A stretch of 64,000 nt of DNA from Ligula intestinalis (taxonomy: Eukaryota > Platyhelminthes > Cestoda > Diphyllobothriidea > Diphyllobothriidae). Below are positions 42,630 through 54,523 of the stretch, one piece after another. The stretch covers positions 90,121,265 through 90,185,264 of the forward strand of contig JAYGXS010000002.1 in assembly GCA_036362985.1 (NCBI GenBank), written 5' to 3'. Position 1 is the first letter of the stretch. Each line of letters starts with the position of its first letter. The notes beneath the pieces are model-generated. The model did no database searches. It was not told the origin of the DNA and saw only the letters and a list, made by a program, of their open reading frames with translations. The translations under genes and the position numbers were made by a program.

Positions 42630-43985
42630 AGTTATCTTAACGATGGCGCGCACATACGCGTTTGATGCGACAAAACAAAATGATTGCGCCTACGTCGATT
42701 ACCCTTCAACTAAAATACCGCCTTCAGCGTCCACCCTACATGCTTAAAATGTTTTCGAAGAGATCAATTTGGTCAAAATGGATATTAAATCTCCAATTGA
42801 ACCACCGTTTACCTGTTCTTTTTTTACTTTTCAAATTTACTTCTCTGCAATATGGTCTGTTTGCATTATAGAAACACCAGACTACCCGAAGATTGGATAT
42901 ATAGTTTGCATTGGCCTTTTTAGATTCACGTTGGGTTTTTCCATGCATAATGTTCCAGCAACGTCATCAAAGTTTTTGCAGTGGATTGATGATAGTCAGT
43001 CTAAGTACTGGAACGGGGATATTACCACGAAGATATCGCAGTAGGACACATGACGAATGTATTAGGCCAGACTCTTTTCTGTTAAAGAGGTATAAAATGT
43101 TTAAGCCATAAAGAAGACAAGTGACAACACTTTCTGCATTACTGAGTACAATGAAAATTGTATAGGTGTGGATAGGGCGTTGTGAGTGCAGTTGGTGCAT
43201 TATGACTAGCTTGTTAAATCCCGAGTTGTAGGTAAGAGACAAAGGTAAGGATTCATCGTATGGATGCCCTGAGACAAACTTATTCAAGCCCAAGTGTCTT
43301 ACAGGTTTCGTGTTCAATTGTTTAATGTTCTTTTAATGCGTAGGTATTGTGTGTTTGACGCTGATATAAAGTCAGTAGAAAAGAAATTAAAGTAGCTTGT
43401 TATTGTGTTACTATTCGAAAAATGCAGGTAAAAATGTTTTGAAAAAGACAAAAACAACTAAGAAAATAAGAAGAGCAACTCCAGTTCGGTAGCAAAGGCA
43501 ACATATGGACCAATAAAACTATAAGAACAATTCCCATTGGTTATCGGTTAAGTATATTGACCTAAGAAAACTATTAGAGCGAAACCTATTACTATCAGGC
43601 GACCTAACGATTAATCACTTCTGAGAAAAAAGCACCAGAATGAGGCATTCATTGAGTATCTAACTCAAAGTTGCCGTCTCATGCTACAGTTCACATGGCC
43701 AAAGGCAGTGGTAATGTTTAATGTGTCCAGTCCTAACTGAGAAAGAGCGAGACAACAGTGACACCTGCTTTAGAAGGATGGCGTATCAGGTGCAGTTGTT
43801 CCCCAATTAGTGTGCATCGAATTAGGAGAAGAATGCCGTTTCTGGTGGCATATGATTTATGGGCTGAAGTTAGAAGTAATAAGTGCTTGTGCAATCACGA
43901 TAATGTGGACACACGCGTGTGCATATGTGTCCGACGCACAGATGAGTGCACCGGCCCTCTCGGACAACGAGCCCACCCACAAATC
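42630..43985. other. Intergenic, nothing recognised
   Basis: Upstream of EIF3J, whose promoter should lie here. Open frames present are AT-rich and lack family motifs. Confidence 0.35.
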
Positions 43986-44056
43986 AAAAAACTTACCGTA
44001 GATAGAGAAGTAGAAGGCATTTCCACCACCAGAATAAAACTTTTACTTGCCTGAGC

Positions 44057-44088
44057 TTTCGGGCTCTTTCTAGAGTCCATCGTCCGAG
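44057..44088 (-). ncRNA. Decayed hammerhead-ribozyme-like core
   Basis: The minus strand reads CTCGGACGA where CTGATGA is expected, then a GGACTC/GAGCCC-type hairpin and GAAA (44060-44057), followed by gctcaggcaagta as in the copy at 30451. Confidence 0.4.
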
Positions 44089-44175
44089 ATAAAAGGTGAC
44101 AACGAAAGACAAACAACAGCTACAGGACGCAGGAGCCAATCAGCCGCTATGGAGAAGGGGGAAGGAGGAGAACGG

Positions 44176-44674
44176 TCAACCAACAGTGCCATCATTCCGG
44201 AGATGCCTGCGCACCACGATGTATGCCGGCGCCAGATCGATAAATCGATTGACTATGTTCTTATCTGAGGCCCAGGCATCAATCGATTCGCGGCCTGTTT
44301 TGTTGCCAGCGTGCGCGATTACCCTCGCCGATGTAAAATTAAACTCGTGACCGGTCTCGTAGGTATGAGCAGCCACTTGCTTCACACCATTGTACCACCC
44401 GCTTATGTTCGCGTATGCGCAAACCAAGCATACGTCCTGTCTGTTCTGTGTAATTTCTGGAACAATTTCGACATGGTATGCGATACACGACGCCTGACTG
44501 CTGACTGGGAATTAAGCAGTCCTTGATTCGCACAATCCGACTTCGCATGGTAGCCTTGGGATTGTATCCAATTCCGACGCCTTTTCCCACATCAATACAT
44601 TCAGTCGCTCCCGATACATCCTTGATGAATGGCAGCGCATGCCATATCGTACGGGTTGGTCCTTGTTGGGTCAT
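44176..44674 (-). pseudogene. PLE family 2 GIY-YIG endonuclease, frameshifted
   Basis: Two overlapping minus-strand frames share the domain. 44674-44339 has GVVYRIPCRNCSRNYTEQTG then RIREHKRVV. 44427-44176 has VAAHTYETGHEFNFTSARVI and SVNRFIDL-like IVNRFIDLAPAYIVVRRHLR. A frameshift near 44370 separates them. It is close to the copy at 29902-30363. Confidence 0.75.
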
Positions 44675-45083
44675 CGTAAGGTGAGCACATAGGCATCAGC
44701 TTATGAAGGCCTTCGGATAGCCTTTCCGCATAAACTGGTTGCGGAGATATCGGGTCTCAAGTGCCTTTTCTTCCGGACTACTGCAATGAGTCTGAATTCT
44801 TTTGAAAAGTGTTTTTATCCAGCATTTTTGTGAGCCACCGAATGGTTCCTGTGGAAATTGAGAAGCTATTTTGTGTTCGTCGCCTTGATTTATCGTGCAA
44901 AGGAACATGCTGCAGAATTTCCATAAACTTCTCAACTCCACCTTCCCAGGCATACAATTCACGTGGGAAGAAGAAAGGGATCAGCAGGCACCCTTCCTCG
45001 ATGCACTCGTCATGCGAACTTCCGACGGCAAAATCAAAACAACGGTCTACAGGAAGGCGACGAACACAACACACAGAGTATAT

Positions 45084-46599
45084 TGGGCAGTAAAATCACG
45101 ATCGCAAATGGACGAACCAAGGGAGGTATAGAATTGTAAGCTGATATGATGGGGGGAGGGGGTGCACAGTCTCCAACCGCGGACTCTGAAAACCGCCAAA
45201 ATGCAGGCATTGGATTCCCGTTTCTGTCACCTTCTGCAAAATTGATATAAGAGCTGCATTTAAATGTGGCCTTTGCTCTCGATGTTCATGTGTTGGTCGC
45301 ATACAAAATGACTTTGCTTGCCTAACTGCTTAAAAATAAAGCCTTGATCAAAGTTACTGCTCTCATACGTGCAATTGGATCTTTGTCTATCCCAGAATGG
45401 TTTCTTGCAACAAATCTACTGAAAAGCCTATTATTTAGTACGTATGTATTTCCTAATTCCTCTTCATAACCAAAATCTGTCGCTATCGAAACGCACTCAT
45501 GCTCGATTTCGCACTGAAATTATTCGATCATTGCCTGTAAACTGGCATAATAAACATATTATTATTATTATTAGGCGCAATACGGTCGAATCAACTTTTT
45601 GCGCTGTCCAGGGAGATTCATACCGCGCAAGCGGTCACTTGATAACCGTTCTCTGGATGTCTATATGTGCATTCAATCACAGCCATCCACAAACGGCTAC
45701 ACCAATCAACTGGTCAAGCGGCCAGTAACTTACTCTTACATGGATTTCATTAATCCAGGCCCACACCCTTGCAAGCAGAAGCGTTCGCAGGTTCTGAGCT
45801 TGCCGCGCCTCGTGGGCCCTGACCATTACTGGGATTCTGTGGGGCATACATAACTTCCGTTAGTACATTTTCCCTTCAACCATGAAAGGGATCTAGGCGT
45901 GTAAATTGTAGTTTTTTGAATCTAAACACTGCTTTGATCCCTTCAGCTTGCTGATACCGATGCGATACAACCATGCAATTACCAGAAATCGCTCCGCAAT
46001 GTCATCAATAAATGTTAAATTGACTGGATCCTGCTGTTTCGCTGCACTGCACCTTGATCGCACGAATAACGAAACACGGCTGCTGACACCTTTTCTCGAA
46101 TCAAAATGGACCTCTTCATTAAAAATCAACCCCATTAGTCCAGGTCAAACCCGAAGACTATTGTAAGAACTGTCGTCCAACAATGCGAACAACATGTTGG
46201 TCCATCTTTGCAATAATTTTATTACCACCATCACTGGCAGCCTCCTATATAATCTTCAAGATCGACGGATTGCTCCTATACCTAGCTGGATGAAAGTTAA
46301 GTGCGTTTGACACGCTCTGTAACCTATCCAATCTTCGAGCACTTAAGACTCTTTTCTGACGTATCCGTCTGTCTAAGTATTTACAGGGCTACTTCATTTC
46401 ACACACGCACGTCCCTTGCGTACCAAAGGGCCAAGTTGCCGGCATTACAAATAGGAGAAGACAGAAGATGAAAGAATGGCACAGACAAACCCACTATAAA
46501 TCATGATAATGCGGAAAACCACAGAAACGTTTGGGAGACGACTCGAATCCCAACTGAGCGAGGCGGTGGTAAAAAGGAGCCATTACAGCCTGAGACTCA
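45084..46599. other. Intergenic, nothing recognised
   Basis: No gene or classified repeat was identified. Confidence 0.3.
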
Positions 46600-47410
46600 G
46601 TCTGCCTGTCAGTCAATCAGCACAACACACATTGCCAATAAAAGCAAACGTGTGAGTCCCAGGAAGCAATTGAGAAGAAGACGACTCGATCGCTACAACA
46701 ATAGTTTTATTCACCTGACGTTTCGAGCTCCGTCGCGGATTCGTTATCAAAGTCAAAGTCAGGGAGCAGTAGCAGATACGGAATAAAATATGCACAACAC
46801 TTTGCAGCATTGATAGGCTAGATTCATTACTGCGAACATACAACGGCAATTAACGGTGATTGCCTTCTTGCGTTTTGATAGTCTGTACAACAGCATGCGA
46901 GCTCTGACCTGCTGAACTTTCATCACGCGTGGTGCACAAGGGCATGATGATTGTTAGACCACTTGGCCCTGCGGTGTTGGCGTAGGATGACGCGTTGGTC
47001 TGTCCGTTCCCCAGTTGGCGACTGGCCTTGGCCAAATTGAGTCTCAGCACCGAATAAGGATTGGCCAAATAGTTACACTTGTTTATGGATTGGGAGCTCG
47101 TGAACGATGACTCAAGTAATTATCGGCTCACCCGATTGTCACCTCTTGTGAGAATTTCAGTCTCATCAAATTTGTACGTTTGGCTGGGTATCGTCGAGCG
47201 AGCCAAAACTTGAGAATTGGCAGCATTTCGCCGCACAACTGCCACGTGTTCGGAAATTAGCGCCTTGAGAAGCCTGCCAATTTTTCCAAAAAAGCTGCTT
47301 TGCCCGCAACTGCACCAGATCCAGCAGACGACTCGAGATGTCTCTTGCCATGACAACGGGTCTTTTGGTTTCATCATCTGACGCCTTATGGTTGTCTCCA
47401 GCCTAAGTGT
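46600..47410 (-). mobile_element. Penelope-like element, family 1, 3' half
   Basis: The minus strand carries a GIY-YIG relic (47377-47120: VVCWIWCSCGQSSFFGKIGR, then the TEILTRGDNRVSR block), a hydrophilic tail with LRLNLAKASRQLGNGQ, and a 3' end with a hammerhead-like core at 46750-46721. The tail and 3' end match the copies at 55105-55645 and 55630-55970. Stops and a damaged GIY motif show it is inactive. Confidence 0.75.
46721..46750 (-). ncRNA. Decayed hammerhead-ribozyme-like core
   Basis: The minus strand reads TTGATAA for CTGATGA, a hairpin region, then GAAA (46724-46721) and cgtcaggtgaataaaac. Confidence 0.4.
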
Positions 47411-47860
47411 GACTCCGGGATAGAGGTCTATTGCTCTGTTCTAACAAGGCCAACAGGAAAGCAAAACAAATTCGAATGCAGAATAGAATCAAATTCGGCA
47501 GTAAATAAGGGAGAAACCAGCCAGGAACCACGTAACCACAGCGCCCACGTGGTGGAGATTAACTTAGGCAGGCAGGAACACCTGATTACTCGTCAGTCGA
47601 CGAAGGGCACGTCAGCCAGTGCGCTGACTTGCGACAGCCGAAAAGTGGGCAGAAGTCACACGAGCTCATCAGCCAACAAAACTCACGGTCAACCAACAAC
47701 GAACAGGCAGGTAAAAGTTCGTGCATCGAGTGCGGATATAATAACAGGCACGCGGCAAGACTACAACAGTCCCTGCGAACAGGAACAACCACCGAGTTAC
47801 TCTGACAATGGAACCGAGAGAGTGCCCGAAACGTCAGTCTCAAAATAAAACGGTCCATGT
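47411..47860 (+). repeat. Unclassified sequence ending in a PLE-like 3' signature
   Basis: The end of this stretch reads CTGACAA (47812-47818), an intervening segment, GAAA (47828-47831), cgtcagtctc and an A-rich aaaataaaac. This is the same order as in the PLE 3' ends, but the upstream sequence is unlike either PLE family here. Translation includes CIECGYNNRHAARLQQ, unrecognised. It may be a third element family. Confidence 0.35.
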
Positions 47861-50800
47861 CCCCGAACCTTCTTCTTCCTCTCCTTTGGGGGACGGCAGA
47901 AACGATATGGTATCGGGACCTCGAATCTTTGCACAAAATTTTGAATATAATCTTAGCCCAAGACAGAGAGAGAGTGGGAGAGAGTGTTCGGTTCCGGCTA
48001 CGGAATGTGCTGCCCATGTTTCAACTATTATAGCTACAGTGTGATATGATTGAGCTGTCAATTAGCAGATGAAGATGGGTTTGCGGACTTTGTGAGGGAG
48101 CTAACAGGAGTAGTATAAATTACAGTTTAGGGGGTGGGAGTGATTATGGATGAAGCCAAAAACCGAAAACAGGGCCCTGATGTCTGGGTATCTTATCAAG
48201 TACTGAGAATAAACAGCTAAAGGAGGCAGGTCAGTGATTTCTGGGGAAGAACATCTAGTCATCGAGTGCTTAAGGAACCACGAAAGATATGGAACGGATG
48301 CTTCTGGATGCGTTATGGGTAGTGTAGCTATTGCCAATGTCACTAAGAAAAAAACTTGGAGGTGCACATACAGGTTGCAAGTTATTGCTATTTGAAGAGT
48401 GACTAACAATGGATCAGGGACTATTAGCATATGGAGTGTCAGCAACAAAGGATTGAGAGGGAGATCTTAAAGACAAAGGTGAATATTTTATGTATCGGAA
48501 TACTATGCAATGCAAAACAAGGGTTAGCTTGATGTTTTTTTCTAAATTGGAAACTCAGGAAGCTAGAGGGAAGATAGTGGTCAGTAGGGCAGGAATTGGT
48601 GGAAAACCTGTACCCAGAATGGGAGTCATAAGAGTAAGGATGATGCAAGTGAAAATTTTTGGCATAAAGTGATAGGAAGCCGGAAATAGTTTAGGGAGAA
48701 AATGACTGGGGATGAGACACATAAGAGCTGTTGATAAGATTAATAATATGGCGTTCATTGGTACATGGCGTGCGGTGCAAAAAATCATTCGGATGTTTAA
48801 CTGACTATGATTTTATAGACGATTTCAGTTATAAGGGCTTGGCAAATCTACAAGAAGGCATCCTACGATAATTAGGAACTACACTATCCTTTTCTGGTCA
48901 GATTCGGATTCAGGTGATTGAATGTAAATCTCGAGGATCTTCGTCAACATGACGATATTATCGGTCTAGATTATACAGATGGATTCTCGGACATTCTAGG
49001 GAACTGCCAGGCGTATTGAAAACGAAAAGTGAGGCGCTGCTAAGGCGGAAGCAAGCGAAGGAATTAAGTGGTGTGTGTAAGGGGGTGTGACCTAAGAAAT
49101 AAGGGACAGTGCGTCTACCTTCAAAGGAGCAGGATTAATCAATCCATTAAATCCAGGTGTAAGAAGAATGAATTGATACGCGTTTCTATGAAAAGACGAA
49201 GACTTATATGAGAAATGGGATTGAATTCTTTGCTCCACGGTGGTGAGATCATGACAATGGCAAAATCAAGCTTTCATAATATTAAGAAGCATGAAATCGG
49301 AAGGTAAAATCTGAATCGACTTCATTGGGCGAAAAAAGCTTCTCTTAAGCATGTTAATTCATACTAGTGGACGTCAATTACTTGGCTTCCGCTATTTTAT
49401 AATTGAATCCAGAAAGTAGAAGCAATAAACAACTTAAAAAGTTGGTCATATAATGGTAGAAAAAGAATTTCTTAGAGTAGGAAGACGTATATGTTCCTTC
49501 TATGGCTATGAAAAGATACACCAGCAACCAAATGAAATTGTGCGTTGAGAAATTTACCTCAGCCAACTTCCCTAGATTGAGAACATGCTGCCAAATTTCC
49601 GCAGAGAACGCTTACAATTGCGTAACGGGGACGCGTAAATTTACCTAGACTTAATAAGGTGTGTTTACTGGCCATTAATGATTTCTGCTTACGCTTTAAT
49701 TAAATGGCTTAGAGAAAAGCGTTTTCCGCATTCCTTATTTATATATACAGCATTTGATATAACGGTAATTTGCGGTGCCTTGCTTGCAGCACGAAGGATC
49801 CGTTGTTTCAAGAAAAAGACTTAATTTCAATTTCAAATAATGCAATAGTTTATCTACGCGTTTCAAGAGGCAGTTGTTACACTAATGGTCGGGGAATCTT
49901 TTAAGAATACATTTGTCAGGATATTATCCTTCATCAACTGTCAATTGACTGCCAAAGTTTAAAGAGACGGTTTAAACAACACCCCGTTGTCAATAGGTAG
50001 TTGAGATGCGCGCATTTGAATTTCATGCATAATGCATGAAATAGTTTTTAAGGATAATGGTATGCACACGCCAAATTTGTTCTTCATTTTGTCAATTTTC
50101 CACTTGAATTAACAAATTCAAAACGCCTTTAAATTAAGAAATGTAGTTTCCATTTTACACAAATGATACTCCAAACGATACCCGGAATCTATCCCGTAAA
50201 CTAAATACTAAGTTCCGATCTTCTCGATTTTGTTCTGTATGCGTAAAATTATAATATGGAACATTTAAAAAGAATCCATTTTTATAAAGTTGCCAAAATT
50301 TTGTGGATACCCGAAGACGAATCCGAGTCCCACATTTTATCTCTTTGTACTTCATAATGAATCGTCATTTCGGTGAAAAAAGCCAGCAAGTGCAAAATGT
50401 GAAGTAGATATATATATATATATATATGGTATTAACGTACTTGTATTGTAATGAATTTATCTAGCCTAAAATGAGTGGTTTACTTACTTGCAGTAGAAAA
50501 TGCGAATGCCTAAGTACTATTCGGGAACCGTATAGACGAGAAGACCACGTTGGTCACAACAGCTCTCAGTTAAAAAAATTAAACAAAATCTAAAAAGAGA
50601 ATCCCCGAAAAAAGGCTTTTGCCTCAATGAATATAACCTAAAATAAAAAATCTGGAATGACTGATAATAAATTTTACGAGGTATCCCTAATTTTGCGTTT
50701 TAAATGTAGAATTATTTAGTTCCCTTTAGTTCCCTTTCGATACGCTTTCATAGAAATTCAAGCATATTAAGATCTTCAAGAATTAAAAAAATCTATTTAA

Positions 50801-52983
50801 AATTAATTTTATAAAGAATCCCTCTGAACAGAAATTGAAAAAAAAGCTTAGCTGCCTGTTTTTGATTAAATCAATTTACTGGCAAATTATAGGGCTTGAT
50901 TAACATTATTAATTTCAATAAAGCGAAACCAAGTAAATCACTTGGTTTATTTAAGACTTACAGGTCTAAACTCAAATAGTCTTTCAGCAGTACGTTGATG
51001 CAGCATGGCTAAGATAGCTTAAAATGCCCAGATTGCATGATTTTTACTCTTCAGAGATAATATGTAAGTTTCCTGTAAAAAATACTTTGCCTGGGTAATC
51101 ACTGTCAAGTATTAGTTGATTACGCACCGATGAAGCGTTAAAGTTCTCAATTTGCAGACCAAACACCATAAAACTGGATCATATTGTAAAGACTTCACCC
51201 GTGTAGTTATAGGCCAACATCAGCAGCTTCGAAAAGAACTGGAGAGGGGGGGAAAGTAAGACATGAATATCAGAAGTTTGCTCAGCCGACAGTTAGCTAA
51301 TATTTCAAGCATACCAATTACGAGAAATCCTGAGATTGCTTCTGACATGACAACAATTTTGCTAGATATAGGAGTAAATGGAAAACCACACCTGACAATT
51401 AATATTTCATGATATTTAACTACAGATACTCATTTTTGTACAGCACGCAAGAAAACATAAATTTCCTATTGCAGTTAGTTTGAAGGCAATGTTCGCTTCC
51501 ATGTTGGTTTTGGAATCGGAAAATATCTGAAAAATACTGCACTGAAAAAAAGCGAGACTATTTGAGTAAAATTATCAAGTGGGGAGGAAGTAACTGTTTA
51601 TCTTCGAATCTTCACGCTATTGACCTAATGAAAAGTAAAGTCAATTAAACCTTCGTATAAATCACCGTAATTAGTCGTATTCACGTAAATTTCCGGACTG
51701 CACACAGCTTAATGATGAAGCGTAGGCCTTATTCCAAAACTTTTCAAATATTTATACACTTCACTCTAAAGCACTATACAGTACACCATTGTGTCAGCTG
51801 TGAAGTCACTTCAGTAAATGTATTTTGTTCGAAGCAAGTTATATAGAAAATTAAGTGCATCTCGCGAAGCCTTACTATCTTCGTAGAGCTGACTATTGTG
51901 ACGCGTGTATTTCTGAAACAATTGTTTGATTAATCTGAAAACCACTAGTTAAAAAACAGCAATTGTTAGCAGAGAAAACATATAAAACAATTTGAATGTT
52001 ATTGTCACCAAGGAAAGGCCCATTTCGCGCCTATGGTAAGGGGTGTGAGATGGGCTCTAGTGTATTGCGTTTCTATAGAATGACATGCTGTGATGGGATT
52101 TGGCCTGAGTGGCTTAAAACAGAGTTTGTTTATAGAAACGTATGTGACGTGCGTGTGCAGTAAAGACAACTGAGGCCATTGCGGCTGGTGTATGATGGGC
52201 TCTGGAAGCTTATTTTGCAGTCTCGGGTAGAGGAAATTGTGAGTGATGTACGAACTCAATGCGTGCTGTAAAAGCACAATTTCAATGTTGACAGGTTGCA
52301 ACTGATGCCGCAATGTTGGAGATGAGGTCGGTTTTAATGAGGGTGCCTATATTTGAATCGTTTAGAGGATTCTCCCCTGTGGTGAGAGTGAAAGGGGCGG
52401 CCGTTGTTTCAAGTATTTAGTGCTCTTCATCGTTGTCGGCGTCAAAGTAGGCTTTACACCAGATTTTTCGACAGAAACCTATGATTACAAAATAGGAAGA
52501 ACTTTTGTGCTGTTATTGTGTAAGGTCCCAAGATGTTTAATGAGACTTATCTGTGTCCGCTGAGAGCAAGCACATGATGAGATGGAGCGGATGTTGGCTA
52601 AATGAGTTGAAGGCACCTTCATTTCTCCGGAACTAGCAGCAAGTTCTCGGCAGAAATGCACAGTGTCTTATAGATAGTTTTCCAGTACCAACGACGAGGA
52701 TCATTACTGCTACCCTTGGAAAGTAAGTGTTGATGGTATATAGCAGTGGGGCACTACATAGCATTGCAATTCTTTTCTTTTCCTATGTGCTAAGTTTTCC
52801 AGTAACAAAGCAATGGTAACAACTCTTGTGATAGACATTGGCGGCGTGATTGATCTGACATAAAGTTTCCTCTTATATTTTCACCTACGCAATTTTTCCA
52901 TTATCTGGATCAAGCTTCAAAATCTCGGAAGCTCACTTGCCTGACTAAGTCTAAAGGGGAAACATTACAACCTTCCAAGAAGT
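47861..52983. other. Long intergenic stretch, no gene recognised
   Basis: The plus strand is notably purine-rich between about 48050 and 49350, and the rest is AT-rich. A TA microsatellite occurs at 50409-50427. The open frames have no recognisable family features. Confidence 0.35.
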
Positions 52984-53945
52984 ATACTGTAGACGCTGTT
53001 GATCATGCAATATTTAGGCATATGCGAAATATTCATACTCTTTGGCTAATCGGAATTTACTCCAGTTGTGATACTGATTATCTGTAGTCGATTCTGAATT
53101 CATCTCAGTCAATATAAAATGCCGGCTTTTTAACGAGCTTCGTTTCGACTCCTAGCAGAACGTATCTACTGTAAAAACGTACTTCTTAAGCTGTATGCCT
53201 TTTTATCATTGATTTTGACTGCCTTCATCAATTCAAATATATTTTATGGAAAACATAGACGAAAAAATTATTTCTTGTGCATGTTTGATAGCAAATAACG
53301 CCTTCTTTACATTTTATACTTGAAGGAAGGGTAGATTTCGGGTTTAAAAAGTTGCTAATTATGAGCTTTTCTAAAACTGTGAGACGTTTATTCATAAAAC
53401 AGCGAATCTGTCAATTTATTAACGCTACCTTAACTGCATAAAATATTTTCCATATATATTTCAATATTCTTAGACAACTATGTGACCTCTTATTCAGTCT
53501 GTAGGCGAAAACGTACTTTTCCTTAACCAAGATATACACAGTGCGCAGTTTTTAACCCTTGAATTGGAGTATAACTTTTTTGAAACCGAAAGCTTCCCTT
53601 CTCTCAAGTATGAAATTTAAAAAAGGCATTATTTGCTATCAAACATGTACAAGAATTAATTTTTTCATCTATGTTTCCCATAAAATATATTTGAATTTAT
53701 AAAGGCAGTCAAAATCAATGATAAAAATACATACTACTTAAGAAGTCAGTTTTTAAAATAGATACGTTCTACTAGGAGTCGAAACGAAGCTCATTAAAAA
53801 GCCGGCATCTTATATTTACTGAAATAAATTCAGAAAAGACTACACAATAATCAGTATCACAACTGAAGTCAATTCCGATTAGCCAAAGAGTATGAGTCTT
53901 TCGCATATGTCGAAATATTGCATGATCAACGGCGTCCACTGTAGG
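52984..53945. repeat. Large inverted (fold-back) repeat
   Basis: The left arm (about 52984-53353) and right arm (about 53572-53945) are reverse complements with scattered mismatches, roughly 85% alike by eye, around a 218-base spacer. Shared blocks are gttgatcatgcaatattt, actctttggctaatcggaat, gagcttcgtttcgactccta, atcattgattttgactgcct, and catgtttgatagcaaataa. There is no coding content. It could be a fold-back/MITE-type transposon or an inverted duplication. It ends about 330 bases before the TTLL start codon. Confidence 0.8.
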
Positions 53946-54276
53946 TTAGTCCATTAACAGGAAGTAGAGGTTCCAATTCGACCTTGCTCTATTCTTCAGT
54001 GGTTGATATGGCCTAAGTCTCCCACCAACGCTTGCGGCTCAAGTTTAGGCTCTCATAGGTCTGCTGGGCATCCCGTTATATGAAATATGAGATTAATAAC
54101 CCCAACCAACTTTTATAATCTCATAGCTTTACATATAAATAAATGGAAGCATGACTGGCTTTTAATGAAATTTATTTTGAGAAGACGCTGGATTCGTTAC
54201 TTCTGCCAATAACACTAAATATTGCGTCCGGTTTTACTAAAATTTAGATCCCTGCTTAATATGAAAGCTTACAAAA

Positions 54277-54523
54277 ATGGATGCTTTTTATCAGGAAAAT
54301 GAGGCAGCAAACTTAGTAACCGTTAACGAAGTCACAGAAGAGGATCACAGTTACTTTACTGATCTGGTGTATGCTGCCGATGAGGATGAAAAGCTCTGGC
54401 AACCGTCGGCTGATGCAGAACCGATGCTTGGCTTTGTGGACCAGATTGGGACTCTTATTCTTCCACCTGAGGACGGATTTGATGCAGAGGATGAAGTTAT
54501 AACAAATCACAAGGAGGAAGCAG
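54277..54523 (+). CDS. TTLL6: TTLL exon 1
   Basis: Start codon in aaaATGG context. Encodes an acidic leader (MDAFYQENEAANLV, DEDEKLWQPSADAEP). The frame continues only if the intron starts with GC (g|GCAAGT), a known minor donor type. The intron is 37 bases. Confidence 0.75.

Larger units (their letters stand above)
43990..45083 (-). mobile_element. Penelope-like element, family 2, with inverted 5' part (twin-primed)
   Basis: From 44886 down to 43990 the minus strand carries thumb, GIY-YIG and 3' end with a hammerhead-like core. From about 44887 to 45083 the plus strand carries the RT segment that should precede the thumb: MLQNFHKLLNSTFPGIQFTW, APFLDALVMR and TVYRKATNTTHRVY. The segments overlap: a perfect 16-base sequence (aaggcgacgaacacaa) ends the RT segment at 45054-45069 and, inverted, starts the thumb segment at 44886-44871. 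The arrangement is what twin-primed reverse transcription produces. Confidence 0.8.

Noticed and set aside
47586..48017. 143-codon minus-strand frame
   Set aside because: No recognisable motif, and it is overlapped by several other frames in a repeat-like region.
52005..52313. 102-codon minus-strand frame
   Set aside because: Histidine/leucine-rich reading of a G-rich plus strand without domain features; probably chance.
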